From assembly GCF_003667505.1 (NCBI RefSeq), contig NZ_RCVJ01000073.1:1-35291 (forward strand): a stretch of DNA of 35,291 nucleotides, given 5' to 3'. Numbering within the stretch: the first letter of the stretch is position 1; each line of letters starts with the position of its first letter. Shown here piece after piece: positions 27,977-35,291 of this stretch. Source of the DNA: Micromonospora sp. BL4. GTDB taxonomy: Bacteria; Actinomycetota; Actinomycetes; Mycobacteriales; Micromonosporaceae. The notes below the pieces were generated by a model. It saw only the letters and a program-made list of their open reading frames with translations, ran no database searches and was not told the DNA's origin. A program made the translations under genes and the position numbers.

Positions 27977-28333
27977 TCAGCCGGGCAGCCGGGCCGGGGG
28001 CGGATAGACCGAGCCGTCCTGCGGGTCGAAGAGCATCAGCCCGTGCTCGCCGGCCAGCCGCTCGATGTCCAGCAGCACCTGGTCCGCGCAGGTCGGGTGC
28101 AGGTTCAGCTCGACATGGTCGTGGGCGGCGTGCAGCGGCGCCACCGCCCACGGGCTGTCCGGGCCGGGGTGCCGGTCCGGGTAGGAGGCGGTGATCGCCC
28201 GGTAGAAGGACACCACTCGGGGGTCCGGGTAACGGTCCACGTGCCGCCCCTGCCGGCAACCCTCGACCGCGGCCCGCACGTCCTCGGGCGTCGCCCCGTC
28301 CTCCAGGGCCCACACGCTCAGATCGAAACTCAC
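27977..28333 (-). CDS. Conserved-looking small hypothetical protein
   Basis: 118 residues, starting MSFDLSVWALEDGATPEDVRAA at ATG 28333. Proteins beginning MSFDLxVW with an alternating acidic pattern form a widespread uncharacterised group, sometimes near toxin or immunity genes; no such partner is present here. Visible features are an acidic N-terminal strand-helix, a Tyr/Asp/Pro-rich middle (VDRYPDPRVVSFYRAI) and a helix with conserved-looking QVLLDIERLAGEHGLMLFDPQDG near the end. No signal or membrane segment. It is a single gene, convergent with serA. Function unknown. Confidence 0.75.
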   Translation of the reverse strand: MSFDLSVWALEDGATPEDVRAAVEGCRQGRHVDRYPDPRVVSFYRAITASYPDRHPGPDSPWAVAPLHAAHDHVELNLHPTCADQVLLDIERLAGEHGLMLFDPQDGSVYPPPARLPG

Positions 28334-28715
28334 GGCGGACAGCGTGCCATCCGTCGTTCACCATGTCGAAACTGCCTCGCCGCAGGCCAATCACTGATCT
28401 GCCACGCTCCGGCCGCGACGGTCCGGTGTGGAGACTCTTGCGTCGAGTTGCGTCGATTCGCTAGCGTACCGACTGCGGTCACTGGCCGAGTTCGCGGCGT
28501 CGGCCCGTCTTCGGGTGGCGCGGTCGACGTCCGGCCCGACCGGTCCGCACCCCTCGATTGTGCGAGCCACGCGCACTCGTCGCTGACCGGCCCCCACGGC
28601 CGTTGCCGAGGCTGTGGGGGCCGATCGCAGCCCGACCGGCCGACTGTGGGGCGACCGAGGTGCGAATCGGGCCGGAGCACCGCGGGGAGACGGGCTCGGT
28701 GTGGCGACGTTCCGT
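28334..28715. other. Intergenic region between the small hypothetical and the ApbE-like gene
   Basis: 382 bases without a convincing gene. It holds a direct repeat TTGCGTCGA (28438-28446 and 28448-28456), a plus-strand promoter-like TTGCGT-N18-TAGCGT (28438-28467) and the hairpin at 28589-28622. The two short open frames reaching into it are Arg/Pro-rich shadows. Confidence 0.5.
28589..28622. terminator. Strong hairpin downstream of the ApbE-like gene
   Basis: GGCCCCCAC (28589-28597) pairs with GTGGGGGCC (28614-28622), extended inward by one mismatch and three more pairs around an eight-base loop. It lies about 95 bases beyond the ApbE-like stop on the minus strand and could end that transcript. 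It could equally end a short plus-strand RNA from the promoter-like site at 28438-28467. Confidence 0.5.
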
Positions 28716-29558
28716 TCAGCGCCGGTGGGCGAAGAGCGCGCGGTAGTCGGAGCCGCCGCGGAACCAGGCCAGGCCGGTGGGGCCGGCGGCGTAGAGGGCG
28801 GTGGCGTAGGCGTCGGCGACCGCCAGGTCGGGGCCGACGACCGTGGCGGCGACGAGCTGGTTGGCCGGCTCACCGGTGTGCGGGTCTACCACGTGCCCCT
28901 GTCGTCCGGTCACGCCGGAGGTGCCGACGGCGCCGGCGGTCATCTCCAGCACCAGCGGGGCGCGTTCGGGTGCGGTCGGGTGGTGCACCGCCACCCGCCA
29001 CGGCCCGCCGTGCGGCGCGCGGCCGCGGACCACCAGGTCGGCGCCGGTGAGCACGGCGTAGTCGTGGATGCCCGCGGCGCGCAGGCGGGCCGCCGCGCGC
29101 TCCACCGCCCAGCCGCCGAGCAGGCCGCCCGGGTCGAAGCCGCCGGGCACCGCCCAGGCGTCGAACCACCCGTCGGTGGCGGCGCGCATCGCCGTGCAGC
29201 GGTCCACCAGGTCGGCCAGCGGAGGGTACGACTCGGGACTGATCTCGCCCCGGCGCAGCCTGGAGACCAGGCTCTCCGGCCGGTTCGGGCCGTAGGTGAG
29301 GTCGATGGCGCGCAGCTCCGCGACGCTGTCCCGCAGTGCCTCGCCGACGCCCCGCCGGCCGAGCCATTCGGGGGCGTTGAGCAGCATGGTGTATTCGGCG
29401 GTCGGGGTGCGCACGGTGTGTTGCACCGCGATCCGGCCCTGACTGGCGCCCGCCGGGTCGATTCGATGCCGCCGGCTGCCGAGCCGGAGGTCCGGCCGGC
29501 GGTTCCGGAACGCTGACGGGTCCGGCCAGCGGGTCCGCGGCTGCTCGTCGATGCGCAT
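28716..29558 (-). CDS. FAD:protein FMN transferase-like protein (ApbE family)
   Basis: 280 residues from ATG 29558, preceded on the minus strand by GAGGGGGCAGG. ApbE enzymes attach FMN from FAD to a Thr or Ser of target flavoproteins, using Mg. Family motifs are visible: DGWFDAWAVPGGFDPGGLLGGWAVERAAA (the FDxxGxxKGWAxD block, with Gly in place of the usual Lys), TGADLVVRG, HVVDPHTGEPA and the metal-site DAYATALYAAG. The N-terminus is Arg-rich with no signal peptide or lipobox, unlike secreted ApbE, so it should be cytoplasmic. No flavoprotein target is adjacent. It diverges from leuB across 227 bases. Confidence 0.85.
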   Translation of the reverse strand: MRIDEQPRTRWPDPSAFRNRRPDLRLGSRRHRIDPAGASQGRIAVQHTVRTPTAEYTMLLNAPEWLGRRGVGEALRDSVAELRAIDLTYGPNRPESLVSRLRRGEISPESYPPLADLVDRCTAMRAATDGWFDAWAVPGGFDPGGLLGGWAVERAAARLRAAGIHDYAVLTGADLVVRGRAPHGGPWRVAVHHPTAPERAPLVLEMTAGAVGTSGVTGRQGHVVDPHTGEPANQLVAATVVGPDLAVADAYATALYAAGPTGLAWFRGGSDYRALFAHRR

Positions 29559-29785
29559 GGCACCTGCCCCCTCGCAGTTGGAGTCGCGTCGTCGGCGATC
29601 CCCGGTCGCGGGCCCCCGTGACCCGCTGACCCCCACCGTAGGCAGCGGAGATGACCGCCACATGAGTCCCGCCTGAGAGGGTGCTGTGTAATAAGGCTTT
29701 CCCATATCGTGGAAGCGGCGTACCGGGAGTCGGGACAGCGACGTACCGTTGCGGCGACGGTGCAGTCGAACGAAGGAGTGCGGGC

Positions 29786-30817
29786 GTGGCGCGGATCGCG
29801 GTGGTGGCCGGGGACGGCATCGGGCCCGAGGTGGTCGCGCAGGCCCGCAAGGTCCTCGACGCCGTGCTGCCCGGCGTGCAGGCCACCGAGTACGACCTCG
29901 GCGCGGCCCGCTGGCACCGTACCGGAGAGGTGCTGCCCGACTCGGTGCTGGCGGAGCTGGCCGGCCACGACGCGATCCTGCTCGGGGCGGTCGGTGACCC
30001 GACGGTCCCGCCGGGAGTGCTGGAGCGGGGGCTGCTGCTCAAGCTCCGGTTCGCCTTCGACCAGTACGTCAACCTGCGCCCGTCCCGGCTCTGGCCCGGG
30101 GTCGCCGGCCCGTTGGGCACCGTGAAGCCGGGCGAGGTCGACCTCGTGGTGGTGCGTGAGGGCACCGAGGGGCTCTACGCCGGCGCGGGCGGCTCGCTGC
30201 ACCGCGACACGCCCGCCGAGGTCGCCACCGAAGAGAGCCTGAACACGCGGCACGGCGTGGAGCGGGTGATCCGCGACGCGTTCGCCCGGGCCGGCCGCCG
30301 GGAGCGGCGCAAGGTGACCCTGGTGCACAAGACCAACGTGCTCACCCACGCCGGGTCGCTCTGGTCGCGGGCCTTCGACGCGGTCGCCGCCGAGCACCCG
30401 GACGTCGCCACCGAGTACCAGCACGTCGACGCGGCCGCGATGTTCCTGGTCACCCAGCCGCAGCGCTACGACGTGGTGGTCACCGACAACCTGTTCGGCG
30501 ACATCCTCACCGACATCGCCGCCGCGGTCACCGGTGGGATCGGGTTGGCCGCCAGCGGCTGCATCAACCCCGAGGGGGCGTACCCCTCCATGTTCGAGCC
30601 GGTGCACGGCTCGGCACCGGACATCGCCGGGCAGGGCGTCGCCGACCCGGTCGCCGCGGTGCTCTCCGCCGCGCTGCTGCTGGAGCAGCTCGGGCACGCC
30701 GAGGCCGCGGCCCGGGTCAACGCGGCGGTCGCCGCCGAGTTGGCCGGCCGGACGCCGGGCGTGACGCTGCGTACCGCGGAGGTCGGCGACCGGCTCGCCG
30801 CCCACGCCGTAGCCTGA
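29786..30817 (+). CDS. leuB: 3-isopropylmalate dehydrogenase
   Basis: 343 residues from GTG 29786, set by GAAGGAG eight bases upstream; the start [17 protein letters not shown] matches the family. It oxidises and decarboxylates 3-isopropylmalate to 2-oxoisocaproate with NAD, and in the citramalate route 3-methylmalate to 2-oxobutyrate. Visible: [11 protein letters not shown] near residue 120, a catalytic Lys in VHKTNVL near 180, metal-binding aspartates in [15 protein letters not shown] near 235, and the NAD-binding [21 protein letters not shown] near 270-290. The length is slightly short, as in other actinobacterial LeuB. It is followed 160 bases later by ilvE on the same strand. Confidence 0.95.
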   Translation: MARIAVVAGDGIGPEVVAQARKVLDAVLPGVQATEYDLGAARWHRTGEVLPDSVLAELAGHDAILLGAVGDPTVPPGVLERGLLLKLRFAFDQYVNLRPSRLWPGVAGPLGTVKPGEVDLVVVREGTEGLYAGAGGSLHRDTPAEVATEESLNTRHGVERVIRDAFARAGRRERRKVTLVHKTNVLTHAGSLWSRAFDAVAAEHPDVATEYQHVDAAAMFLVTQPQRYDVVVTDNLFGDILTDIAAAVTGGIGLAASGCINPEGAYPSMFEPVHGSAPDIAGQGVADPVAAVLSAALLLEQLGHAEAAARVNAAVAAELAGRTPGVTLRTAEVGDRLAAHAVA

Positions 30818-30927
30818 CCCGCCCCGGGCCTGCGCGTCCGGTCCGGCGAGCAGCCATCCGGGGCCGTCCATGTCCCGAGCGGCGCTACCCGCTGAACGAC
30901 CGTTCGGGGTAAGTTTTTGGCACAGCC

Positions 30928-30981
30928 ATGTCGGTGTGCGATCCCGCATGCCGTTGTCCCGCAGGGAGGTCAGCGCGATGA
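30928..30981 (+). CDS. Possible 17-codon upstream ORF coupled to ilvE
   Basis: ATG 30928 opens [17 protein letters not shown], whose TGA overlaps the ilvE ATG in the form ATGA. The ilvE ribosome site (GGGAGG) lies inside codons 12-14. A TAAGTT -10-like hexamer at 30910-30915 would start transcription a few bases before this ATG. Three cysteines in 17 residues recall cysteine-rich leader peptides of actinobacteria. No terminator follows, so control, if any, would be by translational coupling. Speculative. Confidence 0.3.
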   Translation: MSVCDPACRCPAGRSAR

Positions 30982-32075
30982 GCGGTGGTGACAAGCTCGA
31001 CTTCGAGATCCGTCCGAATCCCGCGCCGGTATCCGCCACCGACCGGGCCGCCCTGCTGGTCAACCCCGGGTTCGGCCGGGTCTTCACCGACCACATGGTC
31101 ACCGTCCGGTACGCCGACGGCAAGGGCTGGTACGACGCCCGGGTGGAGGCGCGCGGGCCGATCCCGATGGACCCGGCCAGCGCGGTGCTGCACTACGCGC
31201 AGGAGATCTTCGAGGGGCTGAAGGCGTACCGGACCGCCGACGGCGGCGTGACCATGTTCCGGCCGGACGCCAACGCCGCCCGGTTCGCCGCCTCGGCGCA
31301 GCGGATGGCGATGCCGACGCTGCCGCCCGAGGTCTTCATCGACTCGCTGCACAAGCTCATCGAGGTCGACCGGGAGTGGATCCCGACCGGCGAGGACGGC
31401 AGCCTCTACCTGCGCCCGTTCATGTTCGCCAGCGAGGTCTTCCTCGGCGTCCGTCCGGCCAACGAATACCTCTACATGGTGATCGCCTCGCCGGTCGGCG
31501 CGTACTTCAGCGGCGGGGTCAAGCCGGTCACCGTCTGGGTCTCACCGGACTACACGCGCGCCGCGCCCGGCGGCACCGGCGCCGCGAAGTGCGGCGGCAA
31601 CTACGCCGCGTCGCTGGCGGCCCAGGCCGAGGCCATCGAGGCCGGCTGCGACCAGGTGGTCTTCCTGGACGCGGTGGAGCGCCGCTTCGTCGACGAGCTG
31701 GGCGGCATGAACGTCTTCTTCGTCTACGACGACGACACCGTGGTCACCCCGCCGTTGACCGGCACGATCCTGCCGGGCATCACCCGGGACGCCGTTCTCA
31801 CGCTGGCCGGCGCGGCCGGGCAGCGGGTCGAGGAGCGGCCGGTCACCTTCGCCGACTGGCAGGCCGACGCGGCCAGTGGCCGGCTCCGCGAGGTCTTCGC
31901 CTGCGGCACCGCCGCGGTGATCACCCCGATCGGCGGGGTCCGCTTCCCCGACGGCGAGTTCCTGATCGGCGGGGGCGAGCCGGGCCGGGTCACCATGGCG
32001 TTGCGCCAGCAGTTGGTCGACATCCAGCGTGGCAAGGCCGACGACCCGCAGGGTTGGGTGCGCCGGGTCCTCTGA
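30978..32075 (+). CDS. ilvE: Branched-chain amino acid aminotransferase
   Basis: 365 residues from ATG 30978 with GGGAGG eight bases upstream; the frame extends upstream but homologous-looking sequence begins here ([23 protein letters not shown]). Fold type IV PLP enzyme that transfers the amino group from glutamate to the 2-oxoacids of Val, Leu and Ile, the last synthetic step. Visible: [18 protein letters not shown] near 72, [15 protein letters not shown] near 150, the PLP lysine in [16 protein letters not shown] near 206, and [15 protein letters not shown] near 313 for cofactor phosphate and substrate binding. It is the class with long N-terminus typical of actinobacteria. It is followed by a strong hairpin. 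Confidence 0.97.
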   Translation: MSGGDKLDFEIRPNPAPVSATDRAALLVNPGFGRVFTDHMVTVRYADGKGWYDARVEARGPIPMDPASAVLHYAQEIFEGLKAYRTADGGVTMFRPDANAARFAASAQRMAMPTLPPEVFIDSLHKLIEVDREWIPTGEDGSLYLRPFMFASEVFLGVRPANEYLYMVIASPVGAYFSGGVKPVTVWVSPDYTRAAPGGTGAAKCGGNYAASLAAQAEAIEAGCDQVVFLDAVERRFVDELGGMNVFFVYDDDTVVTPPLTGTILPGITRDAVLTLAGAAGQRVEERPVTFADWQADAASGRLREVFACGTAAVITPIGGVRFPDGEFLIGGGEPGRVTMALRQQLVDIQRGKADDPQGWVRRVL

Positions 32076-32084
32076 CGCCCGCCG

Positions 32085-32117
32085 CGCGCCGGCCGGTCCA
32101 GCGGACCGGCCGGCGCG
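32085..32117. terminator. Bidirectional terminator hairpin between ilvE and the phosphatase gene
   Basis: CGCGCCGGCCGGTCC (32085-32099), loop AGC and the exact complement (32103-32117) make a perfect 15-bp stem. It lies nine bases after the ilvE stop and 29 bases beyond the stop of the convergent phosphatase gene. No U-tract beyond TT. Confidence 0.8.
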
Positions 32118-32146
32118 TTCGGTGCCGGGCCGCGTCGCCGCGGTGG

Positions 32147-32890
32147 CTAGTCGAGCAGGTGGTCGCGGAGGGCGGCGAGCTGCGCGTCGGTCACCCCGGC
32201 GTGGCGGAGGTACCCCTCAACTGAGCCGTGCCCCTCGCGCAGTTCGGCGAGGAACAGCTCCATCGCTTCGGCGGGCGAGGCCAGGAACGGCGCCGGCACG
32301 TGGTCCAGCCCGCCCGGGGTGGTCTCGGCCAGCCAGGCGCCGAACCGGGCCGACGCCTCGGTGCTGAGCGCGTAGTCCGCGACGATGTCCGCGTCGTCGA
32401 CGCCGAGCACGGCGAGGGTCAACGCGCAGACGATGCCGGTGCGGTCCTTGCCGGCGACGCAGTGCACCACCACCGGGGCGTTGGCGGAGTCCGCGATCAG
32501 CCCGACCGCCTCGGCCAGCCCGGCCGTGCCGGTCTGCGCGAGGTCGGCGTAGCGGTCCGCGAGGTAGCGGGCCAGGCTCGAACCCTCCTCGTGCGGCTGC
32601 TCGGCCCAGTCCGCGTGCTCCGGGTGGATGTGCCGGTACGTCAGCCCCTGGTACGCCGGCACCCGGCCGTCGCGTGCCACCTCGGCCGGGCGGCGCAGGT
32701 CGATGACGGTGCGGACGCCGATCGCGGCGAACGCGTCCCGGTCCTGCTCGTCGAGGCGGTGCAGCGAGTCGGAGCGGTACAGCCGGCCCCGGCGCACGGT
32801 GCGGCCGTCGTGGCCGGTGTAGCCACCGACGTCGCGGAAGTTGAAGGTCGCGGGCAGCGGGATGTGTCGGTTGTCCTCGATGGCGTCCAC
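32147..32890 (-). CDS. Tyrosine/lipid phosphatase of the MptpB-like family
   Basis: 247 residues from GTG 32890, which begins DAIEDNRHIPLPATFNFRDVGGY; the FNFRDVGGY block is the N-terminal hallmark of the Y_phosphatase3 family. The active-site loop is VHCVAGKDRTG near residues 146-156, containing the Cys nucleophile and the HCxxGKDRTG pattern shared with mycobacterial PtpB, enzymes acting on phosphotyrosine and phosphoinositides. The C-terminal helices (SVEGYLRHAGVTDAQLAALRDHLLD) fit the family. No signal peptide by eye. The ribosome site is weak. The neighbouring PRC-barrel gene lies upstream on the same strand but is separated by a terminator-like hairpin, so the two are probably separate units. 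Confidence 0.92.
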   Translation of the reverse strand: MDAIEDNRHIPLPATFNFRDVGGYTGHDGRTVRRGRLYRSDSLHRLDEQDRDAFAAIGVRTVIDLRRPAEVARDGRVPAYQGLTYRHIHPEHADWAEQPHEEGSSLARYLADRYADLAQTGTAGLAEAVGLIADSANAPVVVHCVAGKDRTGIVCALTLAVLGVDDADIVADYALSTEASARFGAWLAETTPGGLDHVPAPFLASPAEAMELFLAELREGHGSVEGYLRHAGVTDAQLAALRDHLLD

Positions 32891-32902
32891 GCTGACACGG
32901 TA

Positions 32903-32933
32903 ACGGCCGGTGGGACGAAGCCCCACCGGCCGT
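32903..32933 (-). terminator. Hairpin after the PRC-barrel gene
   Basis: ACGGCCGGTGGG (32903-32914), a seven-base loop and CCCACCGGCCGT (32922-32933) form a perfect 12-bp stem. It lies 13 bases beyond the stop of the PRC-barrel gene and 12 bases before the phosphatase start. Confidence 0.7.
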
Positions 32934-32946
32934 CGGCTCCGATCGG

Positions 32947-33405
32947 CTACCGCCCGGTGCCGGGCGGAAGCGCGCCGTACGTCTCGTCGTAGTAGCCGCC
33001 CAGCTGGTTCCGGTAGGTCGGGTCGCTGTGGCTGGTCTCGTCGTACTCCGGGGCGGCCTTGATCTGGTCGCGGGTCCGGTCCACGGAGACGGTGCGCTGG
33101 TCGTGGTTGACCTGGTTGACCGTGCCGGCCGGCAGCATCACCTTCTTGCCGAAGATCCACGGACCGGTGTCCACCACCAGGTAGCTGCCGTCCACCTCGT
33201 GGCTGGCACTGTCGATCTTGCCGATTCCACCGTCGGTGGCCTCGACCGTGTAGCCGACCAGGTCGGCGTCGGCCACCCCGGCCTGGTCCCGGTAGCGCCA
33301 GGGGTCGAAGGCGCCGGCCGGGGCGCCACCGGGCACGGTGCCCTGGTCGCCTCCGCGCAGCGGCTCCGGCGCGGCGTGCGTCGCGTGCGGGTCGATCCTG
33401 TCCAT
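32947..33405 (-). CDS. PRC-barrel domain protein
   Basis: 152 residues. ATG 33405 is chosen because AGGAGT lies eight bases upstream; the GTG three codons earlier would overlap that site. A Pro/Gly-rich lead (about 1-33) is followed by FDPWRYRDQAGVADADLVGYTVEATDGGIGKIDS, then SYLVVDTGPWIFGKKVMLPAGTVNQV, the PRC-barrel pattern (about 35-110), and a charged Tyr-rich tail (SDPTYRNQLGGYYDETYGALPPG). PRC-barrel proteins of this size are common in actinobacteria and often linked to stress or envelope functions; the exact role is unknown. It diverges from cimA. Confidence 0.88.
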   Translation of the reverse strand: MDRIDPHATHAAPEPLRGGDQGTVPGGAPAGAFDPWRYRDQAGVADADLVGYTVEATDGGIGKIDSASHEVDGSYLVVDTGPWIFGKKVMLPAGTVNQVNHDQRTVSVDRTRDQIKAAPEYDETSHSDPTYRNQLGGYYDETYGALPPGTGR

Positions 33406-33577
33406 GCCGTTCACTCCTGACTGTCGCCGACGCTCACGGCGTAGGTGAGTGCGTCCCCGCAGGAGCTACCCGGCCACCGGGGGCCGGAAACGGCGACGGG
33501 TCGAGGGCCGGAGTCTCGCGACGCTGCGTCACCGTCCCGGCATGTGGATTGTTCCTCCCAAAACCGGGGGAGGGTGG

Positions 33578-33583
33578 CAGAGT
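33578..33583 (+). promoter_or_regulatory. Possible -10 element of the cimA leader transcript
   Basis: CAGAGT ends seven bases before the leader GTG, the same distance as CAGGCT before the ilvB leader ATG, so this leader too may be leaderless. No good -35 is seen at 17-18 bases (CTCCCA); TTGTTC at 33549-33554 is too far. Confidence 0.3.
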
Positions 33584-33590
33584 AGCGATC

Positions 33591-33623
33591 GTGACCAGCA
33601 CCGCCCTGATTATTGCGACCTAG
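33591..33623 (+). CDS. cimA leader peptide (putative attenuator ORF)
   Basis: A ten-codon ORF, MTSTALIIAT, from GTG 33591 to TAG 33621-33623. Codons 6-8 are CTG ATT ATT: leucine and two isoleucines, with ATT very rare in this genome. The product of the pathway controlled by cimA is isoleucine, so stalling at the Ile codons under starvation would be a direct sensor. It is followed at once by two hairpins, the second with a U-tract. There is no ribosome site; the GTG may be at or near the RNA 5' end. The coding status rests on codon content and context. Confidence 0.65.
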   Translation: MTSTALIIAT

Positions 33624-33652
33624 CGCGCCGGCCCTCCCTCCGCCGAGCGCGC
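33623..33652 (+). promoter_or_regulatory. cimA leader first hairpin
   Basis: GCGCGCCGG (33623-33631) pairs with CCG-A-GCGCGC (33643-33652), one bulged A, around an 11-base pyrimidine loop (33632-33642). The stem begins in the leader stop codon. The segment CCCTCCGC (33636-33643), mostly in the loop, can also pair with the 3' arm of the following terminator (GCGGGGGG), offering an alternative fold. Confidence 0.6.
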
Positions 33653-33682
33653 AGACCTCCCGCATCCGCGGGGGGTCTTTTT
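33653..33682 (+). terminator. cimA leader intrinsic terminator (attenuator)
   Basis: AGACCTCCCGC (33653-33663), loop ATCC and GCGGGGGGTCT (33668-33678) form an 11-bp stem with one T-G wobble, followed by a run of T to 33682. It lies 22 bases before the cimA ATG and before its ribosome site, as expected for an attenuator. Confidence 0.85.
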
Positions 33683-33704
33683 GTTGCTCCGAGAAAGGAT
33701 CCTC

Positions 33705-35288
33705 ATGACGTTCCAGGTCTACGACACGACGTTGCGCGACGGCGCCCAGCGCGAGGGGCTCACCTACTCGGTGGTCGACAAGCTGGCGGTGGCCCGGCTG
33801 CTCGACGAGTTCGGCGTCGGCTTCATCGAGGGCGGCTGGCCGGGCGCGGTGCCCAAGGACACCGAGTTCTTCCGCCGGGCACGCACCGAACTGGACCTGC
33901 GGCACGGCGTGCTGGTCGCGTTCGGCGCCACCCGCAGGGCCGGTGTGGCGGTCGCCGACGACCCTCAGGTGCGCGGCCTGCTGGACGCGCAGACCCCGGC
34001 GGTGGCGCTGGTCGCGAAGGCCGACACCCGGCACGTCGAGCGTGCGCTGCGCACCACCGGCGCGGAGAACCTGGCGATGATCCACGACACCGTCAGCCAC
34101 CTCGTCGGCGAGGGCCGCCGGGTCTTCGTCGACGGCGAACACTTCTTCGACGGCTACCGGCACGACCCGGCGTACGGCGCGGCCGTGGTGCAGACCGCGC
34201 TGGCCGCCGGCGCGGAACGCATGGTGCTCTGCGACACCAACGGCGGGATGCTGCCGTCCCAGGTGACCGCCGTGATCGCCGACCTGACCGACCGGCTCGG
34301 GATCGACGCGGGGCTGCTCGGCATGCACGCGCAGAACGACACCGCCTGCGCGGTGGCCAACACGATCGCCGCGGTCGAGGCGGGCGTCCGCCACGTGCAG
34401 GGCACCGCCAACGGGTACGGCGAACGCCCCGGCAACGCAGACCTCTTCGCGGTCGTCGCGAACCTCGAACTCAAGCTGGGCATGCCCGTCCTACCGGAGG
34501 GCTGCCTCGCGCAGATGGTGCGGGTCGCGCACGCCATCGCCGAGATCGCCAACATCGCCCCCGACACCCACCAGGCCTACGTCGGGGCCGCCGCCTTCGC
34601 CCACAAGGCGGGGCTGCACGCGAGTGCGATCAAGGTCGACCCGTTGCTCTACAACCACGTCGACCCGTCGGTGGTGGGCAACGACATGCGGATCCTGGTG
34701 ACCGAGATGGCCGGCCGGGCCAGCGTCGAGCTCAAGAGTCGTGAGCTCGGCCTGGACCTGGCCGGCCGGCCGGAGGCGCTGACCCGGGTCACCAACCGGG
34801 TCAAGGAGCTGGAGGCCGGCGGTTGGTCCTTCGAGGCCGCGGACGCCTCCTTCGAACTGCTGGTCCGCTCCGAGTTGCCCGAGGGCGGCCCGGCGCGGCC
34901 GTTCACCCTGGAGTCGTACCGGGTGCTGGTGGAGCACCGCGAGGACGGCGCGGTGGTCTCCGAGGCGACCGTCAAGATCCGGGTACGGGGTGAGCGGGTG
35001 ATCGCCACCGCGGAGGGCAACGGCCCGGTCAACGCCCTGGACGAGGCGCTGCGGGTGGGGCTGGCCCGGCACTACCCGCAGCTGCGCGATTTCGAGCTGG
35101 CCGACTACAAGGTGCGCATCCTGGAGGGCAGCCACGGCACCGGCGCGGTCACCCGGGTGCTGCTGGAGACCGCCGACGGTGGCGGCCGCGACTGGACCAC
35201 CGTGGGCGTGCACCCCAACGTGGTCGAGGCCAGCTGGCACGCCCTCGTCGACGCCCTCACCTACGGCCTGGCCCCCGCCCCGGTCTAA
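33705..35288 (+). CDS. cimA: (R)-citramalate synthase
   Basis: 527 residues from ATG 33705 with GAAAGGA upstream. It condenses acetyl-CoA with pyruvate to (R)-citramalate, the entry to the threonine-independent isoleucine route. The HMGL-like barrel starts YDTTLRDGAQREGLTYSVVDKL; the catalytic Arg and metal Asp are in LRDGAQ (residues 9-14), and metal-binding His residues in GLLGMHAQNDTACAVAN near 205-220. FIEGGWPGAVPKDTEFF is a CimA-type substrate signature distinguishing it from LeuA. A linker and LeuA-type regulatory domain (about 395-525) probably bind isoleucine for feedback control. Stop TAA at 35286-35288, three bases before the window ends. Confidence 0.95.
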   Translation: MTFQVYDTTLRDGAQREGLTYSVVDKLAVARLLDEFGVGFIEGGWPGAVPKDTEFFRRARTELDLRHGVLVAFGATRRAGVAVADDPQVRGLLDAQTPAVALVAKADTRHVERALRTTGAENLAMIHDTVSHLVGEGRRVFVDGEHFFDGYRHDPAYGAAVVQTALAAGAERMVLCDTNGGMLPSQVTAVIADLTDRLGIDAGLLGMHAQNDTACAVANTIAAVEAGVRHVQGTANGYGERPGNADLFAVVANLELKLGMPVLPEGCLAQMVRVAHAIAEIANIAPDTHQAYVGAAAFAHKAGLHASAIKVDPLLYNHVDPSVVGNDMRILVTEMAGRASVELKSRELGLDLAGRPEALTRVTNRVKELEAGGWSFEAADASFELLVRSELPEGGPARPFTLESYRVLVEHREDGAVVSEATVKIRVRGERVIATAEGNGPVNALDEALRVGLARHYPQLRDFELADYKVRILEGSHGTGAVTRVLLETADGGGRDWTTVGVHPNVVEASWHALVDALTYGLAPAPV

Positions 35289-35291
35289 CCC

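Overview
This looks like a stretch of actinobacterial chromosome. GC is very high with strong G/C third-position bias, GTG and TTG starts are frequent, genes are tightly packed, and sugar lipoproteins and GAF-PP2C phosphatases are present. The gene set (ilvD, ilvBNC, serA, leuB, ilvE and cimA clustered with c-di-GMP genes) suggests Micromonosporaceae, for example Micromonospora or Salinispora. That assignment is inference; no database search was possible. No tRNA, rRNA, CRISPR array, phage or intact insertion sequence is visible.

Layout. (1) 1-6190: a membrane-anchored metallophosphoesterase cut by the window edge, a lipoprotein of the PQQ-type sugar dehydrogenase fold and a GAF-GAF-PP2C phosphatase, all on the minus strand. 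A plus-strand D-2-hydroxyacid dehydrogenase and a small minus-strand PH-like membrane protein follow. (2) 6408-8957: a membrane GGDEF-EAL protein with a ruined GGDEF motif. (3) 8981-16156: a mannoside utilisation cassette, with a LacI-family repressor diverging from a lipoprotein solute-binding protein, two permeases and a cytoplasmic GH2 beta-mannosidase. The last three genes overlap stop-to-start, and no ATPase gene is present. (4) 16157-17713: an AT-richer gap opening with a perfect palindrome, then two small membrane proteins. (5) 17743-35288: a branched-chain amino acid and serine block: ilvD (minus), an intact GGDEF-EAL protein, ilvB-ilvN-ilvC, serA, a small hypothetical, an ApbE-like protein, leuB, ilvE, a tyrosine phosphatase, a PRC-barrel protein and cimA.

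How the genes work together. CimA makes citramalate for the pyruvate route to 2-ketobutyrate. LeuB fits both that route and leucine synthesis. IlvBN, IlvC, IlvD and IlvE run the common valine/isoleucine/leucine pathway, and SerA supplies serine. leuA and leuCD are not in the window.

The most interesting signals are regulatory. ilvB and cimA each have a tiny leader ORF (MSSYRSLRVLT with Val-Leu; MTSTALIIAT with Leu-Ile-Ile) followed by two hairpins, the second ending in a U-tract. This is the layout of ribosome-mediated attenuation, and both leader ORFs may be leaderless. Two long palindromes share the outer sequence TGAGCTGATACCT / AGGTATCAC but have different, still fully complementary, inner stems. 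The LacI gene ends inside a perfect operator-like palindrome whose half-site recurs at the predicted start of transcription of the ABC operon. The two GGDEF-EAL paralogs differ sharply in motif conservation.
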